Shown here: piece after piece, positions 43,777-53,472 of the stretch
Position numbering within the stretch: position 1 is the first letter of the stretch
How the letters are laid out: each line of letters starts with the position of its first letter
Assembly: GCF_015910535.1 (NCBI RefSeq)
Contig: NZ_JACBJG010000004.1
Location: forward strand, 1-64,000
From: Saccharomonospora sp. NB11
GTDB lineage: Bacteria; Actinomycetota; Actinomycetes; Mycobacteriales; Pseudonocardiaceae
Length of the DNA: 64,000 bases
Direction: 5' to 3'
The notes under the pieces: model-generated
Told to the model about the DNA's origin: nothing
What the model saw: the letters and a program-made list of their open reading frames with translations, nothing else
Databases searched by the model: none
Position numbers and translations under genes: made by a program

Positions 43777-44751
43777 ATGCGGGAGAACATGCCGTCGCGG
43801 CTGCTGCGGCTGCTGTCGCTGCTACAGACCCGACGCGAATGGTCAGGCGCCGACCTCGCCGACCGGCTCGGCGTCACCGTGCGCACCGTGCGCCGCGACA
43901 TCGACCGGCTCCGCGCACTGGACTACCCCGTGCACAGCTCCCCCGGCACCGCGGGCGGCTACCGGTTGACCGCCGGCGCGACACTGCCCCCGCTGCTGCT
44001 GGACGACGACGAGGTCGTCGCGGTGGCGCTCGGACTGGTGGCGGCCGCCGCGGCCGGGACCACGGGAGTCACCGGAGTCACCGACAGCGCCGTGCGCGCC
44101 CTGGCCAAGCTCGAACGCGGGCTGCCCACCCGACTCCGGTCACGACTCGCCGCGATCGGCCGCACCAGCGTGGCGTGGTCCCCCGCCCCCGCCGACGTCC
44201 CCGGCGTGGACCCCACGGTGCTCGCCGTGCTCGCCTCCTGCTGCCACGACCAGGAGATCGTGACCTTCGACTACGTCGGCCGCGACGGCCACACCAGCAC
44301 CCGCCGCGTGGAACCGCACCACCTCGTCACCGTGCGAGGACACTGGTACCTCGTCGCCCACGACCTCGACCGCCACGACTGGCGCTCGTTCCGCGTCGAC
44401 CGCCTCACCGAACCCACGTCCACGCGCCGCCGCTTCACCGCACGCACCCTGCCCGCGCCCGACCCCGCGACCCACGTGGCACGCTCCTTCGCCGCCGCGC
44501 GCTACCGACACCGGGCGACGTTGACGGTGTCACTGCCCGCCGACGAGGTCCGCCGCCGCCTGTTCACGACCGTGCCCGGACAGATCAACCCCGTCGACGC
44601 CACGACGTGCACGGTGCACCTCACCGCGGAATCACCCGAACTGGTCGCCGTCTACGCGGCGATGATCACGGCCCTCGACGCCGACGTCACGATCACCGAC
44701 ACCACCGACGACGTCGCGCGCCGCCTCCGCACCGCCCGCGACCGCTGGTGA
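43777..44751 (+). CDS. WYL-domain (YafY-family) transcriptional regulator
   Basis: 324 residues. HTH_11 head (RLLRLLSLLQTRREWSGADLADRLGVTVRTVRRDIDRL), a linker, then the WYL domain (about 140-215, VTFDYVGRDGHTSTRRVEPHHLVTVRGHWYLVAHDLDRHDWRSFRVDRL) and a WCX C-terminal part. GAGGAGGT at 43762-43769 fixes the start at the ATG 43777; an ATG at 43750 is less likely. Such proteins are mostly autoregulators of the neighbouring gene. Confidence 0.9.
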   Translation: MRENMPSRLLRLLSLLQTRREWSGADLADRLGVTVRTVRRDIDRLRALDYPVHSSPGTAGGYRLTAGATLPPLLLDDDEVVAVALGLVAAAAAGTTGVTGVTDSAVRALAKLERGLPTRLRSRLAAIGRTSVAWSPAPADVPGVDPTVLAVLASCCHDQEIVTFDYVGRDGHTSTRRVEPHHLVTVRGHWYLVAHDLDRHDWRSFRVDRLTEPTSTRRRFTARTLPAPDPATHVARSFAAARYRHRATLTVSLPADEVRRRLFTTVPGQINPVDATTCTVHLTAESPELVAVYAAMITALDADVTITDTTDDVARRLRTARDRW

Positions 44752-44755
44752 CGGC

Positions 44756-45376
44756 TCAGCGGAACCGCTCCGGGTCCCCGGCGCCTTCCCGCACGACCTC
44801 CGGCGCGCCCTCGGAGAAGTCGACCACCGTGGTGGGCTCCACCCCGCAGTCGTCGGAGTCGAGCACCACGTCCACCGCCGCGTCGAGGCGTTCCTTGATC
44901 TCCCACCCCTGCGTCAACGGGTCCTCCTCGCCCGGCAGCAGCAGCGTGCTCGACACGATCGGCTCACCGAGCTCCGCCACCAGCGCCTGCGCAACCGCGT
45001 GATCGGGAATGCGCACCCCGACGGTCTTCTTCTTCGGGTGCGCCAACTGGCGGGGCACTTCCTTCGTCGCGGGCAGGATGAACGTGTACCGGCCCGGCAC
45101 GGCCGACTTGATGGCCCGAAACGCCGTGTTGTCGAGGTGGACGAACTGCGCGAGCTGCGCGAAATCACGGCAGACCAACGTGAAGTGATGCCGCTGATCC
45201 AGCTTGCGGATGTCGCGGATCCGTTCCATCCCCTCCTTGTTGCCCAGTACGCAACCAAGCGCGAAACAGGAGTCGGTGGGATAGACCACCACACCGCCCG
45301 ACCGCAAGGTGCGCACTGTCTGCGCGATCGCCCGCGGCTGCGGATTCACCGGATGCACGTCCACATACCTCGCCAC
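44756..45376 (-). CDS. YciO/Sua5-family L-threonylcarbamoyladenylate synthase-like protein
   Basis: 206 residues. TVRTLRSGGVVVYPTDSCFALGCVLGNK, the KLDQRHHFTLVCRD region and PGRYTFILPATKEVP, then KKKTVGVRIPDHAVAQALV are the nucleotide and carbamoyl-phosphate sites of the YrdC fold. The C-terminal Sua5 domain is absent, so it is closer to YciO, whose tRNA t6A role is weaker. TAGCCT lies 6 bases before the GTG (leaderless). The stop is 5 bases from the convergent WYL gene stop. Confidence 0.88.
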   Translation of the reverse strand: MARYVDVHPVNPQPRAIAQTVRTLRSGGVVVYPTDSCFALGCVLGNKEGMERIRDIRKLDQRHHFTLVCRDFAQLAQFVHLDNTAFRAIKSAVPGRYTFILPATKEVPRQLAHPKKKTVGVRIPDHAVAQALVAELGEPIVSSTLLLPGEEDPLTQGWEIKERLDAAVDVVLDSDDCGVEPTTVVDFSEGAPEVVREGAGDPERFR

Positions 45377-45518
45377 GGCCCCAGGCTAGGGGCTCCCGGC
45401 AGGAAAGGCCACCGACCGAGGCCCCACCGGCGACGACCGTGTAGTTCGGACGACCCCACGGTCGACATGATCCCCACCCCGACCTCACGAACCCCGGTCA
45501 CTGGCAGAATGTGGCCAC

Positions 45519-45743
45519 ATGACCGAACAACCCCAACGCCCTCAGGTCGACCTGTCCCCACGACGACTGCTGTCGGTGGCGTTCATGACGGTCCTGGCGA
45601 TCGCGGTGTTCGTGTTCGCTCTGGTGGCCACCGAACCCAACGGGTGGATGTGGTTCTTCGGCATCCTGATGCTCGGCTCCGCGCTCGCGTTCTGGGTGGC
45701 CTACGCCCTCTACCTGTGGAAGCGCCGCAACACCCGACAGTGA
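45519..45743 (+). CDS. Small membrane protein, two helices
   Basis: 74 residues. Two membrane helices (LLSVAFMTVLAIAVFVFALVA and WMWFFGILMLGSALAFWVAYALY) are flanked by basic ends. No family recognised. CAGAAT ends 8 bases before the ATG, again the leaderless pattern. Confidence 0.65.
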   Translation: MTEQPQRPQVDLSPRRLLSVAFMTVLAIAVFVFALVATEPNGWMWFFGILMLGSALAFWVAYALYLWKRRNTRQ

Positions 45744-45754
45744 CGACCCGCCCC

Positions 45755-45791
45755 GGTGTGCTCGGCCCCACCGCACGCGGCCGAGCACACC
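45755..45791. terminator. Bidirectional hairpin before coxM end
   Basis: GGTGTGCTCGGCC (45755-45767) pairs perfectly with GGCCGAGCACACC (45779-45791) around an 11-base loop, between convergent genes. Confidence 0.75.
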
Positions 45792-45797
45792 CACGGG

Positions 45798-46613
45798 TCA
45801 CGAACGCCGCTCGGCCTGCACCAACGCCCGCTCGGTGAGCACGCGCGCGAGATGCTCCCGGTACTCGGCCGTCGCGTGCGGTTCGTCGGCCGGGCTCGTC
45901 CCCTCGGCCGCCAACGCCGCCGCCTCCGGCACCGACGCGCCGTCGGCGAGCGCCCGTTCCGTCGCCTCGGCCCGCACAGGCGTGCCCGCCATGTTGATCA
46001 GAGCGACCTGGCGGCCCGACACGGCAACCCCCACGACGGCCCAGTCGATGGCGCGCCGCGTGAACTTCTCGAAACCCCACCCGGCCTCGCTGCGGGGCAC
46101 CCGGATCTCGGTGAGCACCTCGTCGGCCTCCAGCGCCGTGGTGAACGGGCCGAGGAAGAAGTCCTTCGCCGCAACCGTGCGGTCACCGTCACGGCCCCGC
46201 ACCACGAACGACGCGTCCGCGGCCAGCAGCGCGGCGGGCAGGTCGGCGGCCGCGTCACCGTGGGCGACGGAACCACCGATCGTGCCCCGATGCCGCACCT
46301 GCGGGTCACCCACCACACCGGACACGTGCGCCAGCAGCGGCGCGTGTTCGACGAGCACCGGGTCCCGCTCCAGATCGCAGTAGCGGGTCATCGCCCCGAT
46401 CGCCACCGTGTCACCGTCGAGCCGCACGTACGACAGCTCGCCCAACCCGGCGATGTCCACCACGACCTCCGGCGCCGCCAGCCGCAGCTTCATCAGCGGC
46501 AGCAACGAATGCCCGCCCGCCAACAGCTTCGCCTCGTCACCGTGCTCGGCCAACACCGCGAGCGCGTCGTCCACCGAACTCGCCCGGTGGTACCGCAGAG
46601 ACGCCGGAATCAC
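45798..46613 (-). CDS. FAD-binding subunit of a molybdenum hydroxylase (CoxM-like)
   Basis: 271 residues. [31 protein letters not shown] and [26 protein letters not shown] are the two FAD signatures of the CoxM family; the CO_deh_flav_C domain follows (about 170-260). It passes electrons from the iron-sulfur subunit to the acceptor. The GTG overlaps the coxS stop by 4 bases (GTGA). It is the last gene of a coxL-coxS-coxM operon. Confidence 0.92.
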   Translation of the reverse strand: MIPASLRYHRASSVDDALAVLAEHGDEAKLLAGGHSLLPLMKLRLAAPEVVVDIAGLGELSYVRLDGDTVAIGAMTRYCDLERDPVLVEHAPLLAHVSGVVGDPQVRHRGTIGGSVAHGDAAADLPAALLAADASFVVRGRDGDRTVAAKDFFLGPFTTALEADEVLTEIRVPRSEAGWGFEKFTRRAIDWAVVGVAVSGRQVALINMAGTPVRAEATERALADGASVPEAAALAAEGTSPADEPHATAEYREHLARVLTERALVQAERRS

Positions 46614-47080
46614 TTCTCGACCTCCTGACCGGACGCGTCGATCACCGCGTTGACGATGTTCTGGTAACCGGTGCACCGGCAGAGGTTGCCCTCCAACCCC
46701 TCCCGCACCTGCTCCCGCGTGGGCTTCGGGTTCTCCTCCAGCAGCGACGCCGCAGCCATGATCATGCCCGGCGTGCAGAACCCGCACTGGAGACCGTGTT
46801 GCCGGGAGAACGACTCCTGCAACGGATGCCGCGCACCGTCGTCCCCGGTCAACCCCTCCAGCGTCGTCACCGCGTGACCGTCGGCCTGCGCCGCCAGCAC
46901 CGTGCACGCCTTCACCGAACGACCGTCGAGCAACACCGTGCATGCCCCGCACGACGTGGTGTCACACCCGACGTTGGTGGCCGTGAGCCCGGCGACGTCC
47001 CGCACGAAGTGCACGAGCAGGGTCCGGTCCTCGACCTCCTCGGTGACCGTCTTTCCGTTGATCTCGATCGTGACGCGCAA
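46610..47080 (-). CDS. [2Fe-2S] subunit of a molybdenum hydroxylase (CoxS-like)
   Basis: 156 residues. Cysteines for the plant-type cluster are in [21 protein letters not shown] and for the second cluster in CGFCTPG and CRCTGY. The TTG at 47080 ([10 protein letters not shown]) is the best start by family length and lies 5 bases after the coxL stop, but its ribosome site is poor; an ATG at 47134 overlapping coxL is the alternative. Confidence 0.88.
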   Translation of the reverse strand: MRVTIEINGKTVTEEVEDRTLLVHFVRDVAGLTATNVGCDTTSCGACTVLLDGRSVKACTVLAAQADGHAVTTLEGLTGDDGARHPLQESFSRQHGLQCGFCTPGMIMAAASLLEENPKPTREQVREGLEGNLCRCTGYQNIVNAVIDASGQEVEK

Positions 47081-47085
47081 CGCTG

Positions 47086-49347
47086 TCAGTCCGCCTTCCC
47101 TGCTTGCGTCCTTGCCTGGCGAATCGCTTCCCACACCCGCAACGGGGTCGTCGGCATGTCGACGTGGGTGACCCCGAGGTGCGCCAACGCGTCCACCACC
47201 GCGTTGTGCACCGCCGGCGTCGACCCGATCGTCGCCGACTCACCGATACCCTTGACCCCGAGCGGGTTGCGGTCGGTGGGCGTGACCATCTCGACCAACT
47301 CGAAGTCGGGCAACTCGGCCGCCGTCGGGAACGAGTAGTCCGCGAACGTGGCCGTCGTGGGATTGCCGTCGGCGTCGTAGTGCATGACCTCCAACAACGC
47401 CTGCGCCGCACCCTGCGCGAGCCCACCGTGCCGCTGCCCGGTGAAGGTCACCGGGTTGAACACCGGGCCCGCGTCGTCCACCGCGACGATCCGCCGCAAC
47501 GTCACCTTCCCGGTGAGCGTGTCGACCTCCACCACGGCCAGGTGCGCACCGAACGGGAACGTCGGCGCCACCTCGTCGGCCCACACGTCGGCGGACAACT
47601 CCCCGTGCCGCTCCGCCAACTGCGCCCACGTCACCGACCCCGCCGACGCCGCACCCCGCACCCGCCACTCTCCGGCGGACGTGTCCAGCTCCAAATCCTC
47701 GGGAGCGGCCTCCAACTCGTCGGCCGCCGACTGGCGCGCCTTCTCGATCACCGCGTCCGCGGCCTTGCGCACCGCCGTCCCGCCGTACTGCAACGACCGC
47801 GACCCCATCGTCCCCACACCCTTGGGAACCTCGTCGGTGTCGCCGTGCCGCACGGTGATCTTCTCCATCGGCACACCGAGCCGATCCGACAACAGCATCG
47901 CGAACGTCGTGTGGATGCCCTGACCGTGCGGCGACACCCCCGTGTAAGCGGTCACCGTGCCGTCCTGGCCGATCACCACCCGACCGCTGTCACCACGCCC
48001 GTCACCACCGGTGATCTCGACGTACGTGGACATGCCCAGCCCCAACGCGACCGGATCACCCGCCGCGCGCCGCCGAGCCTGCTCCTCCCGCAACTGCTCG
48101 TACCCCGCCGCGGCCAACACCTTCTCCAGCGCCGCGCCGTAGTCACCGCTGTCGTACGTCGCGCCCGTCGGCGTCGTGTGCGGGAACGCGTCCGGCGGAA
48201 TCACGTTCTTGCGCCGCACCTCCGCCGGATCGAGCCCGATCTCCGCGGCGAACAGGTCGATCGCCCGCTCCACCGCCGCGGTCGCCTCCGGCCTGCCCGC
48301 ACCGCGGTACGCGCCGATCGGGGTCGTGTTGGTCACCACCGCCCGGCTTCCCGCCTCCACACGCGGGAAGCGGTACACGCCCGACGCCATCATCTCCGTC
48401 AACGTCGGCAGATACAGCGTCCGCGGATACGCGCCCGCGTCCTGCACGACCTCCAACCGGAACGCCAGCACCGTCCCGTCCCGACGCCCACCGATCGTCA
48501 CGGTGTTCCGCTGCGCGCGACCATGGGTCATCGCCGTCAAGTTCTCGTACCGGGTCTCCGACCAGCGCACCGGACGGCCACTCCGCCGCGCCGCCCACGC
48601 CAGCACCACCGCCTCGGGGTCCGAGCCGATCTTCGCCCCGAAACCACCACCGACGTCCGGCGTGACGATCCGCACCCGGGACGACTCGACACCCAGTCCC
48701 TTCGCGACCGCCGACCGCGCCAGGTGCGCGTTCTGCGTGGACAACCACACGGTCAGGCGACCGTCCTCACCCCACGCGCACGCCGCGCCCCGCGCCTCCA
48801 ACGGTGCCGGAGCCACCCGCTGGTTCTCGATGGTCCGGGTGACGACCACCTCGCAGTCGTCGAACGTGTCCTCGGCGAAGTCACCACCATGGGTCTGCAC
48901 CACGTTCGTACCCAGCTCCGGGTGCAGCACCACCTCGTCGGTCGCCGCCGCGTCGACGTCCGCGACCGCATCGAGCGGCTCGTAGTCCACATCGACCAGT
49001 TCGGCGGCGTCCGCGAGCTGATAACGGTGCTCGGCGAGGATCACCGCCACCGGCTCCCCGACGTAACGGACCACCCCGTCGGCCAACCACGGCTGCGCCA
49101 CCGGCCCCGCACGACCGGGCTCCAGATCAAGATCAGCGGCCGTGTACACGGCGACCACACCGGGCGACGCCTCCGCCTCCGAGGTGTCGATCGAGGTGAC
49201 TGTCGCGTGCGCGATCGGACTCCGCACGAACGTGGCGTGGACGGCGCCGGTGAGCGCGTCCTCGCGAAGGTCGTCGATGTAGGTGCCGCCCGTCGTGATG
49301 AGTTTCTCGTCCTCGACGCGGACCACCCTGGTTCCGACGATGCTCAC
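47086..49347 (-). CDS. Molybdopterin-binding subunit of a molybdenum hydroxylase (CoxL-like, form II)
   Basis: 753 residues. The aldehyde-oxidase/xanthine-dehydrogenase domains are complete: [41 protein letters not shown] and the C-terminal [15 protein letters not shown]. The active-site loop is [11 protein letters not shown], the form II type, not the Cys-containing loop of form I CO dehydrogenase, so the substrate need not be CO. GGGAGG 8 bases before the GTG supports 49347. First gene of the operon. No maturation genes are near. Confidence 0.9.
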   Translation of the reverse strand: MSIVGTRVVRVEDEKLITTGGTYIDDLREDALTGAVHATFVRSPIAHATVTSIDTSEAEASPGVVAVYTAADLDLEPGRAGPVAQPWLADGVVRYVGEPVAVILAEHRYQLADAAELVDVDYEPLDAVADVDAAATDEVVLHPELGTNVVQTHGGDFAEDTFDDCEVVVTRTIENQRVAPAPLEARGAACAWGEDGRLTVWLSTQNAHLARSAVAKGLGVESSRVRIVTPDVGGGFGAKIGSDPEAVVLAWAARRSGRPVRWSETRYENLTAMTHGRAQRNTVTIGGRRDGTVLAFRLEVVQDAGAYPRTLYLPTLTEMMASGVYRFPRVEAGSRAVVTNTTPIGAYRGAGRPEATAAVERAIDLFAAEIGLDPAEVRRKNVIPPDAFPHTTPTGATYDSGDYGAALEKVLAAAGYEQLREEQARRRAAGDPVALGLGMSTYVEITGGDGRGDSGRVVIGQDGTVTAYTGVSPHGQGIHTTFAMLLSDRLGVPMEKITVRHGDTDEVPKGVGTMGSRSLQYGGTAVRKAADAVIEKARQSAADELEAAPEDLELDTSAGEWRVRGAASAGSVTWAQLAERHGELSADVWADEVAPTFPFGAHLAVVEVDTLTGKVTLRRIVAVDDAGPVFNPVTFTGQRHGGLAQGAAQALLEVMHYDADGNPTTATFADYSFPTAAELPDFELVEMVTPTDRNPLGVKGIGESATIGSTPAVHNAVVDALAHLGVTHVDMPTTPLRVWEAIRQARTQAGKAD

Positions 49348-49416
49348 AAAAATGCCTCCCACTACGACTCCGGCGACGATCATGCCGAAGAAGCACCGGG
49401 CAAGCCAAGAACATGT

Positions 49417-49426
49417 TGACAAGTCA
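49417..49426. promoter_or_regulatory. Possible operator before coxL
   Basis: TGACAAGTCA is a 10-base inverted repeat (TGAC, AA, GTCA) in the AT-richer 113-base gap upstream of coxL. It may be a regulator site; the regulator is not in the window. Confidence 0.3.
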
Positions 49427-49460
49427 CATTGAATTTCGCGGATGACACCAATTCGCCGGA

Positions 49461-49949
49461 TCAGGCGAACGCGACCTCCGCGAACCGGTCATGCAACCGC
49501 CACACCGCTTCCCGCTGCCGCTCCGCCCGCGCGCCGAGCTCCTCCAACTCCTCCGGATCGAGCCGACCGTCGCGATCGGCCCGGAGGAGCAAACTGCGCC
49601 ACAACCCCACCTTGCCCGTCACCTGCATCGCGATCAGCTCCAGCTCCAACACCGGACTCGACGGAGACGGCGCCACCACCCGACCGTTCAACTTCAACCG
49701 ACCCAGCTTTTCCACCACCCACGCCGCCGTGGCTTTGTAGGCCCGAACCGGAACCTCCACATCGGCCATCACACGCCGCAACGTCCGCAAATCGTCGGCG
49801 AGTTCGTCGGCCACCGCGGACAGTTCCGCCGCATGCGCCGACGAACGTTGTCCCGACGCCAACCGCCGCGCGATTTCCGCCCCACCGACCGCGGCCGCGT
49901 GGTGATCGTTGAGATAGGTCACGAAAACGAGATCATCCGAGCCGAGCAT
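49461..49949 (-). CDS. Hypothetical helical protein
   Basis: 162 residues, not recognised. It is predicted to be all-helical (DDLVFVTYLNDHHAAAVGGAEIARRLASG, HAAELSAVADELADDLRTLRRVMAD, then LELELIAMQVTGKVGLWRSLLLR), resembling a four-helix ferritin-like bundle without the full set of metal ligands. The ATG at 49949 is taken; an upstream extension lacks similarity. It lies between coxL and the phytoene-dehydrogenase-like gene on the same strand. Confidence 0.65.
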   Translation of the reverse strand: MLGSDDLVFVTYLNDHHAAAVGGAEIARRLASGQRSSAHAAELSAVADELADDLRTLRRVMADVEVPVRAYKATAAWVVEKLGRLKLNGRVVAPSPSSPVLELELIAMQVTGKVGLWRSLLLRADRDGRLDPEELEELGARAERQREAVWRLHDRFAEVAFA

Positions 49950-49991
49950 GGCCGCCGAGTACCCACCAGACCCGATCCGACACCCCACGCC

Positions 49992-51632
49992 TCACTCCCG
50001 GTACAGGCTCGCGTGCAGCGACCGCATCACCCGCCCGTAACCACCACCGAGGAACCGACCCGACCGCGCCAACGCCGCCTTCGCCGCATTCGCCCCCGGC
50101 CCACCATGAACCGCACCACCGGGATGCGCCGACGCCCCCGCCAGGAACAACCGATCCACCGGCGTGTCCGACCGCGCCAACCCCGGCACCGGACGGAACA
50201 CCAACTGCTGGTGCAACGCCGCCGTCCCCGCGTTGATCGCCCCACCCACCAGACTCGGCTCCCGCTCCTGCAAATCGGCCGGACCCATCACGTGCCGCCG
50301 CCGGATCAACCCCCGAAACCCCGGCGCGTGCCGCTCCACCACGGCCTCCACCAGGTCCACGAACCGCCCCAACCGGTCGGCGTCCCACTCCACCCCCTGA
50401 GGCACGTGCGTGTACGCCCACGCGACCTCCGTACCCGCGGGCGACCGCGACGGATCACTCGTCGTCATCTGCCCCAACACCAGCATCGGCTCCGTCGGCA
50501 CCCGACCCGTCGACAACTCCGCGCTGTACCGGATCAAACCGTCCAGATCGTTGTCCAGATGCACCGTGCCCGCCCGCGACACCACCGGATTACTCCACGG
50601 GATCGGCCCCGACAACGCCCAATCCACCTTCACCGTCGAGTCGTCCCAATGGAACCGCTCCAGATCGGACACCAACCGCGACGGCAACTGCTCCTCCCCG
50701 ACCAACTCCCGATACAGCACCGGCGCGGGCACGTCCGCCAGCACCGCCTGACGCGCCCGCACCACCCCGCCGTGCGCGTCCCGAACCCCCAGCGCCCGCC
50801 CACCGGCCACCAGCACCCGCGTCACCGGACGCGAACACTCGATCCGACCACCCCGCGTCCGCAACCGCGTGGCCAACGCCTCCGCCAGCGCACCCGCACC
50901 ACCCTCCGGCACCGGGAACCCGACGTCCTGCCCGAGCATCCCCAGCAACCACCCGAACACCGAACTCCCCGTCGCGGTCGGCCCCAGGTCGGTGTGCAGC
51001 GCGTTGCCCGCCAGTAACAACCGAGCACCCTCACCGTGGAAATGCTCCCGCCCGAACACGCTCACCGGAGTCGCCATCATCCGCACGAACCGCAACCCGT
51101 CCGCGACCCCCAACACCCGCGCCAACCGCGCCGCCGCCCGCACCGGAGGAAACGGCGTGAACAGCAGCTCCAGGAACGGCTCCTTCACCCGCAACCACTC
51201 GGCGAGCTGCTCCCGCCACACGTCGCCGTCCCGCACGTCGAACGACGACACCGACTCCACCGTCTCCGCCACGTCCCGCGACAACACCACGGCCCGATCG
51301 TCCGGGAACACGTGCGCCAACACCGCCGGAGCGTGACACCACCGCAACCCGTACTGCTCCAGGTCCAGACCACGCATCACCGGCGACGCCACCGACATCG
51401 GATAGAACGCGCTGAACACGTCGTGCCGGAAACCCGGCTCCGTCAACTCCGCCGTCCGCACCGCACCCCCGACGAACGGCGTGGCCTCCACCACCAACAC
51501 GTCCCACCCCGCGTCGGCCAGCAGATTCGCGGCCACCAGCCCGTTCTGCCCCGCCCCCACGACCACCGCGTCGACCGTGTCGTCCACACCGCGCCCCGAC
51601 CCCGCAACCGTCACGGCCTCTGGCGTACCCAT
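49992..51632 (-). CDS. Phytoene-dehydrogenase-like FAD oxidoreductase
   Basis: 546 residues. VVVGAGQNGLVAANLLADAGWDVLVVEATPFVGGAV is the Rossmann FAD site of the CrtI/PYROXD2 group and LFLAGASAHPGGAVHGGPGANAA the C-terminal FAD contact. The substrate is not known; no other carotenoid genes (crtE, crtB) lie nearby, so carotenoid synthesis is not implied. It is followed on the same strand by an unknown helical protein and preceded by an SRPBCC gene. Confidence 0.85.
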   Translation of the reverse strand: MGTPEAVTVAGSGRGVDDTVDAVVVGAGQNGLVAANLLADAGWDVLVVEATPFVGGAVRTAELTEPGFRHDVFSAFYPMSVASPVMRGLDLEQYGLRWCHAPAVLAHVFPDDRAVVLSRDVAETVESVSSFDVRDGDVWREQLAEWLRVKEPFLELLFTPFPPVRAAARLARVLGVADGLRFVRMMATPVSVFGREHFHGEGARLLLAGNALHTDLGPTATGSSVFGWLLGMLGQDVGFPVPEGGAGALAEALATRLRTRGGRIECSRPVTRVLVAGGRALGVRDAHGGVVRARQAVLADVPAPVLYRELVGEEQLPSRLVSDLERFHWDDSTVKVDWALSGPIPWSNPVVSRAGTVHLDNDLDGLIRYSAELSTGRVPTEPMLVLGQMTTSDPSRSPAGTEVAWAYTHVPQGVEWDADRLGRFVDLVEAVVERHAPGFRGLIRRRHVMGPADLQEREPSLVGGAINAGTAALHQQLVFRPVPGLARSDTPVDRLFLAGASAHPGGAVHGGPGANAAKAALARSGRFLGGGYGRVMRSLHASLYRE

Positions 51633-51682
51633 CGGCCCGGACCCTACACGCGCACCCGACCCCACCTCGGCGTTTCCACCAC

Positions 51683-52135
51683 TCAGCCGTCCCGACGAGG
51701 ACCGCGATGCACCACGATGTCCTCCAACCGCGCCAACGCCTCGTCGTTCCGCGGCTTCAAAAACAACGCCTGCACCACCGACGGCAACAACCTCGCAGGC
51801 CCGTCCGTCGCCTCCTCCGACATCGTGACCCGCGTACTCGACTCCCCCACCGGCTCCAACTCGACCCGCACCCGCGCCCGCCCCAACACCCACAACCGCG
51901 CGTCCAACTCGATCACCCGCCCCGGCTCCACCTCCGTCACCGTCGACACGTCCGGCACCTGCACCGGCCACGCCCCCGCCTTGTGATGAATCCGGCTGCC
52001 CTCGGCAGGCCACGACTCGTCGACGTCCCGAATGTGCGCGTTGCCGACCACCCAACCCGCGTAACTCCACCCGTCCGCCAACACCGCGAACACCCGCTCC
52101 GGCCCCGCGGGCATCACCCGACTCGTCTCGATCAT
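51683..52135 (-). CDS. SRPBCC-family protein
   Basis: 150 residues. MIETSRVMPAGPERVFAVLADGWSYAGWVVG opens a START/Bet v1-like fold, with the C-terminal helix VVQALFLKPRNDEALARLEDIV. It binds a hydrophobic ligand or acts as a polyketide-cyclase-like enzyme. GGAGG at 52144-52148 on the opposite sense fixes the ATG at 52135. It may be co-transcribed with the downstream FAD oxidoreductase (50-base gap). Confidence 0.85.
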   Translation of the reverse strand: MIETSRVMPAGPERVFAVLADGWSYAGWVVGNAHIRDVDESWPAEGSRIHHKAGAWPVQVPDVSTVTEVEPGRVIELDARLWVLGRARVRVELEPVGESSTRVTMSEEATDGPARLLPSVVQALFLKPRNDEALARLEDIVVHRGPRRDG

Positions 52136-52277
52136 CCGACCCACCTCCACGGAAAGCGCAGTACCCGCACCACGACCTCTTGACTCCCCGTGACCCGGAT
52201 CACGACCCCGCCCTGTCACACCCCAGCCGCGCCCCTCGTCACCGCAACGACAACCACCATCGACCGAAGGGGGAACC

Positions 52278-53393
52278 ATGAGCACCAGGATCGTCGTGAT
52301 CGGCGCGGGCTACGCCGGCCTGCTCGCCGCACTCAAACTCACCCGACGCCGCGACACCGACGTCGTCCTCCTCAACGACTCCGACCGCTTCGTCGAACGC
52401 GTCCGCCTGCACGAACACGCCACCGGACGACCACCGCGAGACCTCCCCCTCGCCGACCTCGTCGCCGGAACCGACCTCACCCTCGTCACCGACACCGCCA
52501 CCGCGTTCGACGACACCGCCGTCCACACCGCCTCCGGCGACCACCACCACTACGACTTGCTCGTCCTCGCCACCGGCAGCACCCACGACGACGCCGGCGT
52601 CCCCGGCGTCCGCGACCACACCCACTCCGTCGCCGACTCCACCTCGGCACACCGCCTCCACCAACGGCTCCGCGCCCTACCCGACCACGCCACCGTCACC
52701 GTCGTCGGCGGCGGCCTCACCGGCATCGAAACCGCCGCCGAGATCGCCGAAACTTTCCCCCGCCTCACCGTCCGCCTCGTCACCGACGACACGCTCGGCC
52801 CCTGCCTCTCTCCCCGAGGCCGCCACCACATCCGCACCACCCTCACCGCACTCGGCGTCGACATCACCGAGCACCACCCCGTCACCCGGGTCGACGAGCA
52901 CGGCCTCCACCTCACCGACGACACCCGACTGGACAGCGACGTCGTGGTCTGGGCGACCGGCTTCCGCGCCTACCCACTCGCCGCCCGCAGCGGCCTCACC
53001 GTCGACCATCTCGACCGCGTCGTCGTCGACCCGACCCTCCAATCGGTCTCACACCCCCGCGTGCACGCCATCGGCGACGCCGCAGCCCTGCGCACCCGCG
53101 ACGGACTCACCCTCCGCATGGCCTGCGCCACCGGACTACCCTCCGGCGCCCACCTCGCCGACGTCATCGGCGCCCGACTCGACGGACGCCCACCCCGCCC
53201 CCTGCGCTTCCGCTACCTCAACCAGTGCATCAGCCTCGGCCGCTACGACGCGCTCGTCCAGTTCGTCCACCGCGACGACACCCCCACCCGCGCCGTCCTC
53301 ACCGGCCGACTCGCCGCCCTCTACAAGGAACTCATCGTGCGCGCCACGGTCCTCGTCGAACGCCACCCCGCGTTCGCCGCGATGCTGGGGTGA
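52278..53393 (+). CDS. NAD(P)/FAD-dependent oxidoreductase, NDH-2-like
   Basis: 371 residues with two dinucleotide folds: RIVVIGAGYAGLLAALKL (FAD) and TVTVVGGGLTGIETAAEIAE (NAD(P)H), and a C-terminal FAD contact VHAIGDAAAL. No redox-active CxxC, so it is of the NDH-2/AIF type, probably a membrane-associated or soluble NADH oxidoreductase. AAGGGGGAACC precedes the ATG. Many codons end in C. Confidence 0.88.
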   Translation: MSTRIVVIGAGYAGLLAALKLTRRRDTDVVLLNDSDRFVERVRLHEHATGRPPRDLPLADLVAGTDLTLVTDTATAFDDTAVHTASGDHHHYDLLVLATGSTHDDAGVPGVRDHTHSVADSTSAHRLHQRLRALPDHATVTVVGGGLTGIETAAEIAETFPRLTVRLVTDDTLGPCLSPRGRHHIRTTLTALGVDITEHHPVTRVDEHGLHLTDDTRLDSDVVVWATGFRAYPLAARSGLTVDHLDRVVVDPTLQSVSHPRVHAIGDAAALRTRDGLTLRMACATGLPSGAHLADVIGARLDGRPPRPLRFRYLNQCISLGRYDALVQFVHRDDTPTRAVLTGRLAALYKELIVRATVLVERHPAFAAMLG

Positions 53394-53472
53394 TCCGCGC
53401 TGCACCCGGTTCACCACCCCCGACGAGCGCCGTAGAGTGTGGCACCTGCCGTCGCGACGTCGAAGGGAAACC

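Noticed and set aside
45798..49347. Aerobic CO dehydrogenase
   Set aside because: CoxL has the form II loop GAYRGAGR rather than the form I Cys-containing motif.
47104..49419. Open frame of 771 codons antisense to coxL
   Set aside because: Low-complexity Arg/His-rich product; coxL on the other strand is intact and conserved.
49357..49422. N-terminal extension of CoxL with a hydrophobic stretch suggesting a membrane anchor
   Set aside because: A good GGGAGG site lies before the GTG at 49347, and the extension has no counterpart in the family.
49992..52135. A carotenoid biosynthesis cluster around the CrtI-like protein
   Set aside because: No geranylgeranyl synthase, phytoene synthase or cyclase gene is present; CrtI-like similarity alone is not enough.
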